Of a stretch of DNA of 26,564 nucleotides, positions 14,712 through 22,604 are shown piece by piece. The stretch comes from B1 sp034439755. GTDB lineage: Bacteria; Bacteroidota; Bacteroidia; UKL13-3. The notes below the pieces were generated by a model, which made no database searches, was not told the origin of the DNA, and worked only from the letters and a program-made list of their open reading frames with translations. Position 1 is the stretch's first letter. Each line of letters begins with the position of its first letter. A program made the translations under genes and the position numbers. The stretch is from assembly GCA_034439755.1 (NCBI GenBank), contig JAWXAZ010000051.1, positions 1 to 26,564 of the forward strand, in the 5' to 3' direction.

Positions 14712-16097
14712 CTATAACAACGCTTCTTTTAAGGGCTGAACCAAGGCATCGATATCGCCAGCACCCAGTGTTAAAAATAAAATCGGTTTAGTTTCGGCCA
14801 CATGTTTCACCAAATCTAACTTGCTCAACAGAGCCTTCTTAGGTGCCGTAATTTTAGTCAATAACAAAGCCGAATCAATGCCAGGCAAAGGCAATTCCCT
14901 TGCAGGATAAATATCTAATAAACATACCTCATCTGCTTGCGAAAGTGCCGAGGCAAATCCGTCTAAAAAATCCCGGGTACGAGTAAACAAATGAGGCTGA
15001 AAAGCAATCACCAAAGGCAAATCTGGATACATGCGCTTAACCGACCCTAAGATGGCATTGAGCTCTTCTGGATGGTGCGCATAATCGTCTATATAAACCC
15101 TATTAGGTGTATTTATGATATACTCAAAACGGCGCTTAACCCCTTTAAAAGAAGCCAATGCCAAGCGCAGTTCATCTACTGTTACACCTGCCAATAAACA
15201 TATTGCCGAAGCAACTACGGCATTCTCTACGTTGTGCATTCCTGGAATTCCCAGCGATAAATTGGCAATGATTGTATGGCCCCAATGCAAATCAAAAATA
15301 TGTTCAGCCTTGTTTATTTTAATATTATTTGCATACACATCTGCTTGCTCATTTAAGCCATACGTGCGATAATTTACCTGCAACTGATTCGCAATATCCA
15401 AGCCATATTTCACAAAAATTGTCCCCGCTTCTTGCAAGCGATTGGCATAGGCTAAAAACGATTCTTGCATCACATCATGATCGCCATAAATATCCAAGTG
15501 ATCGGCATCGGTAGAGGTAATGGCCGAATAAAAAGGATGCAAGGTTAAAAAGGAACGGTCAAATTCATCGGCCTCTACCACACAATATTGATTGGCAGCA
15601 GGCAAGGTATCTGCATGCGGATGCAGCAATAAATTGCTTTGATAATTGCTCGAAATTCCTCCTAAAAAAGCATTGCATTTCTGTGCACTTTGGGTAAGAA
15701 TATGTGCCACCAAAGAAGAGGTAGTTGTTTTGCCATGTGTACCTGCAATGCCAATTGTTTTATATGCTTTGCTCAATAATCCCAATACTTCAGAACGTTT
15801 CAAAATCTGAAATCCTTGCTCTTTTAACCAAGCCCATTCTTGGTGGTTTTTAGGAATGGCAGGGGTAAGTACCACAAGGGTTTCGGCCTTATTTAAAGAA
15901 AGCCCTTGTATATAATTTAAATCGTCTTGGTAATGAATGTCCATGTCCTCTTCCACCAATTTAAGTGTAAGCGGCGTTTCGGTTTTATCGTAACCCAAAA
16001 CACGTATGCCCACATGCGAAAAATACCGCGCAATGGCACTCATTCCTATTCCGCCTATCCCTAAAAAATAGGCCACTTTTATGTCTTTTAAATCCAT
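14712..16097 (-). CDS. murC: UDP-N-acetylmuramate--L-alanine ligase MurC
   Basis: A 461-aa cytoplasmic Mur ligase that adds L-alanine to UDP-MurNAc with ATP. The N-terminal Rossmann domain has GIGGIGMSAIA (13-23), the UDP-binding signature of MurC. The ATP loop is GTHGKTTTSSL (119-129), where the H after GT is the MurC form. The middle domain shows EADEFDRSFL and TSTDADHLDIYGD, and the ligase C-terminal domain shows DDYAHHPEE and AFQPHLFTRTRDF, typical for MurC. It lies 2 nt after murG and directly abuts ftsQ. Normal length and intact active site. Confidence 0.97.
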   Translation of the reverse strand: MDLKDIKVAYFLGIGGIGMSAIARYFSHVGIRVLGYDKTETPLTLKLVEEDMDIHYQDDLNYIQGLSLNKAETLVVLTPAIPKNHQEWAWLKEQGFQILKRSEVLGLLSKAYKTIGIAGTHGKTTTSSLVAHILTQSAQKCNAFLGGISSNYQSNLLLHPHADTLPAANQYCVVEADEFDRSFLTLHPFYSAITSTDADHLDIYGDHDVMQESFLAYANRLQEAGTIFVKYGLDIANQLQVNYRTYGLNEQADVYANNIKINKAEHIFDLHWGHTIIANLSLGIPGMHNVENAVVASAICLLAGVTVDELRLALASFKGVKRRFEYIINTPNRVYIDDYAHHPEELNAILGSVKRMYPDLPLVIAFQPHLFTRTRDFLDGFASALSQADEVCLLDIYPARELPLPGIDSALLLTKITAPKKALLSKLDLVKHVAETKPILFLTLGAGDIDALVQPLKEALL

Positions 16098-16099
16098 GT

Positions 16100-17203
16100 T
16101 TATCTTAAAGCTAAAAGTTCGTCCACAATTCTATCTGCGGCATGGGTGATGGCCATTGCATGTATATTTTTACCTAATTTTTGTTGTCTTTTCTCATCGC
16201 TTAATATGCTTATAGCGGTTTGAACCAATTGCATTTTTGCATCGATGTCTTTCACCATCACTGCGGCATCTTTTTCTACCAAAGCCATGGCATTTTTAGT
16301 TTGGTGGTCTTCACTTACATTGGGCGAGGGAACCAAAATAACTGGCTTAGCTACTATGGCCAACTCGGCAATAGACAATGCCCCAGCCCTCGATATTACT
16401 ATGTCTGCGGCGGCATACGCCAAATCCATTTCATAGATAAATGGTGATACCTTTAACGAAAAGCTATGGGGCATGTGCGCAACTTTGCTGCTTTCGAATA
16501 ATTTACCAGTTTGCCAAATGAGGTTAATATTGGCATCGCGCAACAATTCCAAATCTTGTTCTATGCTCTGGTTAATGGTTCTAGCGCCCAAGCTTCCTCC
16601 TATCACCAAGACTGTTTTTTTGCTTTGGTTGAGACCGAAAAAATTGATGCCTTCTGCTCTTTTGTTGCCAAAATCTACAATATCTTGCCTAACGGGATTA
16701 CCTGTTTTAACAATCTTTTGGGCAGGGAAAAAGCGTTCCATATTATCGTAGGCAACGGCAATTTTCTGGACCCTATTTTTCAATATTTTATTGGTGATAC
16801 CGGCATAAGAATTTTGCTCATGTATCATGCTTGGAATTCCTTTTAGGCTTGAAGCATACATCATGGCGCCACTTGCATAACCGCCAAAACCTATGGCCAA
16901 ATCTGGCTTAAAGCGGTTTATGATGCCTAAAGATTTCGACACTGCCGATAAAAATTTAACGGGAAATAAAAGGTTTTTTATGCTTAAGCTTCTTTGCAAT
17001 CCGCTTATCCAAAGTCCTTCAATGGCGTAACCTGCTTTGGGCACTTTCTCCATTTCCATGCGGTCGCTGGCACCAACAAATAAAATTTCTACTTGGTTGT
17101 TCAATCGCTTCTGAATGGCCTGTGCCACGGCTATGGCCGGATAAATATGTCCGCCTGTGCCACCACCACTTATAATTACACGAAGTTTAGTTTGTTCTTT
17201 CAT
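16100..17203 (-). CDS. murG: Lipid II synthase MurG (UDP-GlcNAc transferase)
   Basis: A 367-aa GT-B glycosyltransferase that joins GlcNAc to lipid I on the cytoplasmic face of the inner membrane. G-loop 1 is SGGGTGGHIYPA (12-23) and G-loop 2 is VIGGSLGARTIN; the donor-site motif is SRAGALSIAEL, followed by the P-S-P-N-V-S-E-D-H-Q-T-K-N-A segment that contacts UDP-GlcNAc. HEQNSYAG is the conserved acceptor-site stretch. The start codon overlaps the ftsW stop by 4 nt (ATGA), implying coupled translation. Normal length. Confidence 0.97.
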   Translation of the reverse strand: MKEQTKLRVIISGGGTGGHIYPAIAVAQAIQKRLNNQVEILFVGASDRMEMEKVPKAGYAIEGLWISGLQRSLSIKNLLFPVKFLSAVSKSLGIINRFKPDLAIGFGGYASGAMMYASSLKGIPSMIHEQNSYAGITNKILKNRVQKIAVAYDNMERFFPAQKIVKTGNPVRQDIVDFGNKRAEGINFFGLNQSKKTVLVIGGSLGARTINQSIEQDLELLRDANINLIWQTGKLFESSKVAHMPHSFSLKVSPFIYEMDLAYAAADIVISRAGALSIAELAIVAKPVILVPSPNVSEDHQTKNAMALVEKDAAVMVKDIDAKMQLVQTAISILSDEKRQQKLGKNIHAMAITHAADRIVDELLALR

Positions 17204-18405
17204 GAGGCAGCAATTTTATTTTCGGTAACGTGCATTTCTGGATCGTTGGGTTCCGCATCTTCTACATACCTGCTCACACTCATAATTAGGCCAAAGGCAA
17301 AGCTGGTAATGATAATGGAGGTGCCACCTTTGCTCACTAAGGGCAAGGTTAAACCGGTATTAGGAACCATGTTTACGGCAATGGCCATGTTAATTAAGGC
17401 TTGCATCACCAAGGCAAATGAGAGTCCCACAGCCAGCAATGCCCCAAAAGCTTTTGGACTTTTAAATATAATTCTAAAGGCTCGATACATAAAAATGAGG
17501 TATAATGCCATCATCAATAATGCACCCAAAAAACCATATTCTTCTGCAATGATTGCATAGATAAAATCGGAGAATGCTTGTGGTAAAAAATTTCTTTCGG
17601 TGCTGCCTCCAGGCCCCAGTCCTGTGAGTCCGCCATTGGCAATAGCAATCTTGGCATGGTCGTTTTGGTAGGTAACATCGGGGTTGTCTGAAGGCTTGTT
17701 AAAATTTTCGATTCGGTGTTTCCAGGTAAGTACCCTACCAAATTTTGTTAGGTATTTATCGGGGGTATTGAGTGTAAGCAAAAGTCCAAGGCCTATGAGT
17801 AGAATGCTTGGTCCGCCAATATAAAAAATATGTTTAATGCTTACCCTTCCCATAAACATAATAACCATGCAAGTGCTAAATAAAACCAATGCGGTTGATA
17901 GGTTTGCAGGAGCAATTAAGAAACAGGTAAAACCCACATGTAAAATGATGGGCAGAAATCCCTTTTTAAAATCTTTGATATTTAATTGGCGAAGGGCTAA
18001 TTCACGCGCTACGTATAGGATCAGGGCCACCCTTGCTACATCCGAAGATTGAAAGGTGATGCCAATAAGTGGAATCTTAAGCCACCTTTGGGCATCGTTG
18101 TAACTAGCGCCCATAAAGATGGTTAAGACAAGTAAAAAGTAAGAAACAAATAAAAATATTTTAGAGAAACGCAGGTAGTATTTATAATGAATGGCATGTG
18201 TAACCAACATGATAAAAAAGCCGGTAAGCAAAAATCCAAACTGTTGAATGAGATACACCTCTGCCCTACCGCCTTGCTTTTGTTGGGCAAGGGCGCCAGT
18301 GGAGCTATACACGGCCAACAAACCCCAAATGGAGAGTGCGGCAATGATAATCCACATGAGTTTATCGCCTTGTGGCTTTATATTTTTCCAAGTAAACCAG
18401 TTCAT
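17200..18405 (-). CDS. ftsW: Septal peptidoglycan polymerase FtsW (SEDS family)
   Basis: A 401-aa polytopic membrane protein with about ten hydrophobic segments. SEDS hallmarks are present: DAQRWLKIPLIGITFQSSDVARVALILY after helix 3, NGGLTGLGPGGSTERNFLPQAFSDFIYAIIAEEYGFLGAL (periplasmic loop with the catalytic-region residues), and PNTGLTLPLVSKGGTSII near the end, where FtsW of proteobacteria has P-x-T-G-x-x-L-P-x-x-S-x-G-G-S. It polymerises lipid II glycan at the septum with the FtsI-type transpeptidase encoded upstream. RodA is the alternative, but the dcw location decides for FtsW. The upstream junction with murD is the only roomy one of the cluster (105 nt) and holds two hairpins. Confidence 0.96.
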   Translation of the reverse strand: MNWFTWKNIKPQGDKLMWIIIAALSIWGLLAVYSSTGALAQQKQGGRAEVYLIQQFGFLLTGFFIMLVTHAIHYKYYLRFSKIFLFVSYFLLVLTIFMGASYNDAQRWLKIPLIGITFQSSDVARVALILYVARELALRQLNIKDFKKGFLPIILHVGFTCFLIAPANLSTALVLFSTCMVIMFMGRVSIKHIFYIGGPSILLIGLGLLLTLNTPDKYLTKFGRVLTWKHRIENFNKPSDNPDVTYQNDHAKIAIANGGLTGLGPGGSTERNFLPQAFSDFIYAIIAEEYGFLGALLMMALYLIFMYRAFRIIFKSPKAFGALLAVGLSFALVMQALINMAIAVNMVPNTGLTLPLVSKGGTSIIITSFAFGLIMSVSRYVEDAEPNDPEMHVTENKIAAS

Positions 18406-18413
18406 CTATTTAA

Positions 18414-18502
18414 TTTAAACCAAAGCTGCTAGGTGGTAAGCAAGCAGCCTTGGATTTTTATCTTTAAACCAAAGCTGCTAGGTGGTAAGCAAGCAGCCTT
18501 GG
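18414..18502 (-). repeat. Two identical 40-nt hairpin units between murD and ftsW
   Basis: 18414-18453 and 18463-18502 are identical over 40 nt and 49 nt apart. Each, read on the transcribed strand, folds as CCAAGGCTGCT / AGCAGCTTTGG, 11 pairs with one G-U, around a 12-nt loop (tgcttaccacct), then TTTAAA. On the - strand the T run is too weak for a strong terminator; on the + strand each is followed by ATTTTTA or TTATTTTA, so they may end antisense transcripts. Other options are mRNA stabilisation, attenuation inside the operon, or a mobile palindromic element. Confidence 0.85.
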
Positions 18503-18510
18503 TTATTTTA

Positions 18511-19857
18511 TTATAAGGACTTAACGGCAGCTTTAAATTGGCGGCCTCTGTCTTCGTAATTTTTAAACAAGTCGAATGAAGCACATGCTGGAGAAAGCAA
18601 AACTGTTTCGCCTGGCTTCGACATTTTAGCAGCAACATGTACGGCTTCTTGCGCACTGCTGGTGTTAATAATCATGTCTACATCGGTAGAAAACGCTTCG
18701 TGAATGCGGCTATTGTCTGTACCTAAACAAACCAAAATGCGCACCTTAGATTTTACCAACTCTTTTAACATTTGGTAATCGTTTCCTTTGTCTACACCAC
18801 CCACTATCCAAATGGTTGGCTTATCCATGCTTTCTAAGGCATACCATGCAGAATTTACATTGGTAGCTTTAGAATCATTGATAAAATCTACACCCCTAAT
18901 GGTGCTAACATATTCTAAACGGTGCTCTACATTCTGAAAGTCCATTAATCCTTCACGGATTACGTCTTTGCGAATCTCGAGCGCGTTAGCAACCATTGCG
19001 GCAGCTAGGGAATTGTAGGCATTGTGCATGCCCTTTAAAGTTAATTCAGCAGTATACATGGTAAATTGATTTGATTGATTTTCACTTAAGTTAATGTGCA
19101 TTTGTTTGTTGTGGATATAGGCGCCTACATCCACTTTTTTGTGGTGCGAGAAAGGCAAATGCTTGGCTTTTCCCGCAACCAGATCTAAGTTGTTTATGGT
19201 CAATTCATCGTCGGCACAGAATAGAAACAAATCGTTTTCACCCTGATTTCTGGTGATGCGAAATTTAGACTTGATATAATTTTCTAACTTGTATTCGTAG
19301 CGATCTAAATGATCGGGCGTAATGTTGCACAGTATAGCTATATCGGCTTTAAAGTTGTACATATCATCCAACTGAAAGCTGCTTATCTCCAACACAAAAT
19401 AATCGTAATTTCCATTGGCCACCAACCTGCACATGCTAATGCCAATATTGCCTGCCACGGCAACGTTTAAGCCAGCCTTTTGCAACAAATGATAGATTAA
19501 TGAAGTGGTGGTAGTTTTGCCATTGGTGCCAGTAATGCCAATCTTAAAAGCATGGGTGTACCTAGCTGCAAATTCCAATTCATTGATGATAGAAGTTCCT
19601 TGCTTGCGCAGTGCTTTTACCAGGTCGTTTTTTTCTGGAATTCCCGGACTCTTAATAACCTCATCGGCATTTAAGATGAGGGCTTCGGTGTGTTGGTTTT
19701 CTTCAAAAGCAATTTCGTGCTGAACCAATTCCTCTTTATTCTTTTCGGGGATTGCGCCCTTATCGGATACAAATACCTCAAAGCCTTTTTGCTTGGCTAA
19801 AATGGCCGCTCCGGTGCCACTTTCACCACTGCCTAATATGACAATTCTCTTGCTCAT
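18511..19857 (-). CDS. murD: UDP-MurNAc-L-alanine--D-glutamate ligase MurD
   Basis: A 448-aa cytoplasmic Mur ligase that adds D-glutamate. I start it at the ATG at 19857, not at 19917: the protein then begins MSKRIVILGSGESGTGAA, the expected Rossmann start, and leaves 2 nt to the mraY stop. The longer version would place 20 unrelated residues in front and overlap mraY. Motifs: SPGIP (70-74), ATP loop GITGTNGKTTTTSL (107-120), EISSFQLD, NITPDHLDRY, the histidine motif HRLEYV, and FINDSKATNVNSAW in the C-terminal domain, typical for MurD. Normal length. Confidence 0.96.
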   Translation of the reverse strand: MSKRIVILGSGESGTGAAILAKQKGFEVFVSDKGAIPEKNKEELVQHEIAFEENQHTEALILNADEVIKSPGIPEKNDLVKALRKQGTSIINELEFAARYTHAFKIGITGTNGKTTTTSLIYHLLQKAGLNVAVAGNIGISMCRLVANGNYDYFVLEISSFQLDDMYNFKADIAILCNITPDHLDRYEYKLENYIKSKFRITRNQGENDLFLFCADDELTINNLDLVAGKAKHLPFSHHKKVDVGAYIHNKQMHINLSENQSNQFTMYTAELTLKGMHNAYNSLAAAMVANALEIRKDVIREGLMDFQNVEHRLEYVSTIRGVDFINDSKATNVNSAWYALESMDKPTIWIVGGVDKGNDYQMLKELVKSKVRILVCLGTDNSRIHEAFSTDVDMIINTSSAQEAVHVAAKMSKPGETVLLSPACASFDLFKNYEDRGRQFKAAVKSL

Positions 19858-19859
19858 GC

Positions 19860-21116
19860 TTAGCGAACTTTTAAGGTAATGATGGTAACAATAGCCAATA
19901 AAATTCCGATGATCCAAAAGCGCGTTACAATTTTAGATTCGTGAAATCCCATCTTTTGATAATGGTGATGCAATGGCGACATTTTAAAGATTCTTCTGCC
20001 TTCGCCGTATTTTTTCTTGGTGTATTTAAAGTAAGATACTTGCATCATTACCGATAAATTTTCTACCAAGAAAATGCCACATAAAATGGGAATCAATAAT
20101 TCTTTGCGCACCATAATGGAGAAGGCTGCAATAATGCCACCCAATGCCAAGCTGCCTGTATCGCCCATAAAAACCTGGGCTGGAAAAGAATTGTACCACA
20201 AGAAACCTACGCAGGCCCCAACCAATGCACCCGCAAAAATCACCATCTCTTCTAAGTGCGGGATATACATAATGTTTAAGTACTTCGAGAAAATAATGTT
20301 ACCACTTATATAGGCAAACAATCCCAATACAAAAGAGATAATGGCCGAGGTACCCGCCGCCAGTCCGTCTATACCATCTGTGATATTGGCCCCGTTAGAA
20401 ACGGCCGTGATAATAAAGATGACCACCAATAAATAAATGAGGTAATTGTAATCTCTATAACTGCTGCCTAAGAACTTTAACATATTGGCATAATCAAACT
20501 CGCTCGACTTAAAAAACGGAATGGTGGTGGTAGTTGCCTTGTGGTCTTTCACCAACATTACTTGTCCGCTTATAACTTGCGGGTTTAAATTGTTTTCCTT
20601 GATAAATTCGGCTGTTACCTCCGATGGCTGATAGAACTCTTTGGTCTTAACATGCTCGTTAAAATAAAGTGTGGTGGCCACAATAAAACCCAAACCAACC
20701 TGACCTAATATTTTGAATCTACCCGCTAGACCTTCTTTATTTTTCTTAAATACTTTGATATAATCATCTAAGAAACCCACTAAGCCCAACCATACCGTTG
20801 ATACCATAATTAAGATGATATATACATTGTTGATGCGTGCAAACAACAAGGTTGGAATTAAGATAGCAGCTAGGATAATTAGTCCGCCCATGGTAGGAGT
20901 ACCTTTCTTCTCCTTCTCTCCCGCCAAGCCTAAGACGCGAATCTCATCACTCACTTGCAATTGACGAAGCTTGTTGATTAAAGTTTTGCCAAAAACCAAT
21001 GAAATAACGAGGGAAAGAATAATGGCCATGGCAGCCCTAAAAGAGATGTACTGAAACATGCCCGCACCCGGGATGTTATACTGTTCATTTAAAAAATTAA
21101 AAAAGTAATATAGCAT
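19860..21116 (-). CDS. mraY: Phospho-MurNAc-pentapeptide translocase MraY
   Basis: A 418-aa polytopic inner-membrane enzyme that attaches phospho-MurNAc-pentapeptide to undecaprenyl phosphate, making lipid I. The conserved acidic sites are GFLDDYIKVFKK (D117, D118), NITDGIDGLAAG (245-254) and MGDTGSLALGG; the MSPLHHHYQKMG stretch carries the histidine motif. GTPTMGG (72-78) is the usual cytoplasmic loop. Compared with the ~360-aa E. coli enzyme there are about 60 extra residues (~155-215), a polar loop between helices, which I regard as the Bacteroidota form. 15 nt separate it from murE and 2 nt from murD. Confidence 0.97.
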   Translation of the reverse strand: MLYYFFNFLNEQYNIPGAGMFQYISFRAAMAIILSLVISLVFGKTLINKLRQLQVSDEIRVLGLAGEKEKKGTPTMGGLIILAAILIPTLLFARINNVYIILIMVSTVWLGLVGFLDDYIKVFKKNKEGLAGRFKILGQVGLGFIVATTLYFNEHVKTKEFYQPSEVTAEFIKENNLNPQVISGQVMLVKDHKATTTTIPFFKSSEFDYANMLKFLGSSYRDYNYLIYLLVVIFIITAVSNGANITDGIDGLAAGTSAIISFVLGLFAYISGNIIFSKYLNIMYIPHLEEMVIFAGALVGACVGFLWYNSFPAQVFMGDTGSLALGGIIAAFSIMVRKELLIPILCGIFLVENLSVMMQVSYFKYTKKKYGEGRRIFKMSPLHHHYQKMGFHESKIVTRFWIIGILLAIVTIITLKVR

Positions 21117-21131
21117 AGTTGAATACTTTGT

Positions 21132-22604
21132 TTACGATTGAAATAGGTTAAAAAATTCTTGAAGCATCAACTTATCATCAAAAGGGTGTTTAATCCCTTT
21201 TATTTCTTGGTAATTCTCGTGACCCTTGCCAGCAACTAAAATGATATCGCCTTTATTGGCCATGCTCACGGCAGTTTTAATGGCTTCTTTTCTATCGGTA
21301 ATGCGCAAGGTTTTTTTGAAATGCAAAGGCGGCACGCCCGCTGTCATTTCGTTTAATATTTGTTCTGGATCTTCGTTGCGGGGATTGTCTGAGGTAAGAA
21401 TCACTTTGTTGCATAAGTTGCAAGCTGTTTCTGCCATGATAGGACGTTTAGCTGCATCTCTATTGCCACCACAACCTATTACCGTAATGAGGGTTTCGTT
21501 GCCCGTTCTTACATCATTGATGGTCTTTAATACATTCTCTAAAGCATCTGGTGTATGGGCATAATCTACAATGCCAATGATGCCATTTTCTGACCTCACA
21601 TAATCGAATCTTCCTTTTACCGAACCTAATAGGCTAAGGTGGGTAATGATCTCTTGTTTCTCTTCTCCCAACAACAAGGCAATACCATATACCAACAACA
21701 AATTATAGGCATTAAAATTACCCACTAACCTAAACCAAGCTTCGCTGCCATCTACGTTTAACAACATGCCATTAAAATCACTCTCAATAATCTTGGCTTT
21801 AAAGTCGGCCATCTGCTGAATGCCATACGTATAGCGTGTTGCAGCCGTATTTTGCAACATCACCAAACCATTCTTATCGTCTTTGTTGGTTAAGGCAAAA
21901 GCATCCTCATTCACCTCATCGAACAATAATTTTTTGGCCTTGATATACGCATCAAACGTTACATGATAATCTAAATGATCGTGGGTAATATTGGTAAAAG
22001 CTACGCCAGCAAAATGCAAACCCTTGATGCGGTTTTGGTGAATGGCATGCGAGCTTGCTTCCATAAAACAATGTGTGCAACCTTGGTTCACCATATCCCT
22101 CAACAGGGCATTTAAGCGAATGGTATCGGGAGTGGTATGTGTGGCAGCAATAATGCTATCGTTTATTTGGTTTTGTACGGTAGACAATAATCCCACTGAG
22201 TAACCCAATGAACGAAATAAGTTAAACAACAAAGTAGCAACGGTGGTCTTGCCATTGGTGCCTGTTACCGCTACCAATTTTAAGGATTTACTTGGGTGCT
22301 CATAGAAATTAGCGGCTGCTAATGCCATAAATGCAGTGCTATTAGCCACTAAGATATAGCACACACTTGGGTTCAATTCTGCGGGCAAAACTTCGCATAC
22401 AATACAAGTACAGCCATTGGCAATTACCTGCTCAATAAACTTATGGCCATCTACCACCGAACCCTTAACTGCAAAGAAAATAAACCCTGCAGCGGCGACT
22501 CTTGAATCGAAGCTAAGGCTATGAATCAATTGCTGATTATTACCCACAACTTGTATTGGGTTCAAACCGAAAATAATTTCTGCTATGTATTTATTTACGA
22601 TCAT
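21132..22604 (-). CDS. murE: UDP-MurNAc-tripeptide synthetase MurE, meso-DAP-type
   Basis: A 490-aa cytoplasmic Mur ligase adding the third amino acid. The N-terminal domain has SFDSRVAAAGFIFFAVKGSVVDGHKF (uridine-binding region); the ATP loop is GTNGKTTVATL (115-125), followed by TTPD and EASSHAI. The DNPR motif at 406-409 (TSDNPRNEDP) is the hallmark of enzymes that use meso-diaminopimelate, so the cell wall should be of the DAP type. The carbamylated lysine region and GKGHENYQ near the end are intact. The first codon overlaps the ftsI stop by 4 nt (ATGA). Confidence 0.96.
   Translation of the reverse strand: MIVNKYIAEIIFGLNPIQVVGNNQQLIHSLSFDSRVAAAGFIFFAVKGSVVDGHKFIEQVIANGCTCIVCEVLPAELNPSVCYILVANSTAFMALAAANFYEHPSKSLKLVAVTGTNGKTTVATLLFNLFRSLGYSVGLLSTVQNQINDSIIAATHTTPDTIRLNALLRDMVNQGCTHCFMEASSHAIHQNRIKGLHFAGVAFTNITHDHLDYHVTFDAYIKAKKLLFDEVNEDAFALTNKDDKNGLVMLQNTAATRYTYGIQQMADFKAKIIESDFNGMLLNVDGSEAWFRLVGNFNAYNLLLVYGIALLLGEEKQEIITHLSLLGSVKGRFDYVRSENGIIGIVDYAHTPDALENVLKTINDVRTGNETLITVIGCGGNRDAAKRPIMAETACNLCNKVILTSDNPRNEDPEQILNEMTAGVPPLHFKKTLRITDRKEAIKTAVSMANKGDIILVAGKGHENYQEIKGIKHPFDDKLMLQEFFNLFQS

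Noticed and set aside
17093..17560. 155-codon + strand open frame opposite murG and ftsW
   Set aside because: Antisense to two conserved genes; hydrophobic look comes from the complementary strand of membrane-helix codons.
18414..18502. CRISPR-like pair of repeats
   Set aside because: Only two units, 9-nt spacer, strong internal hairpin, no cas genes.
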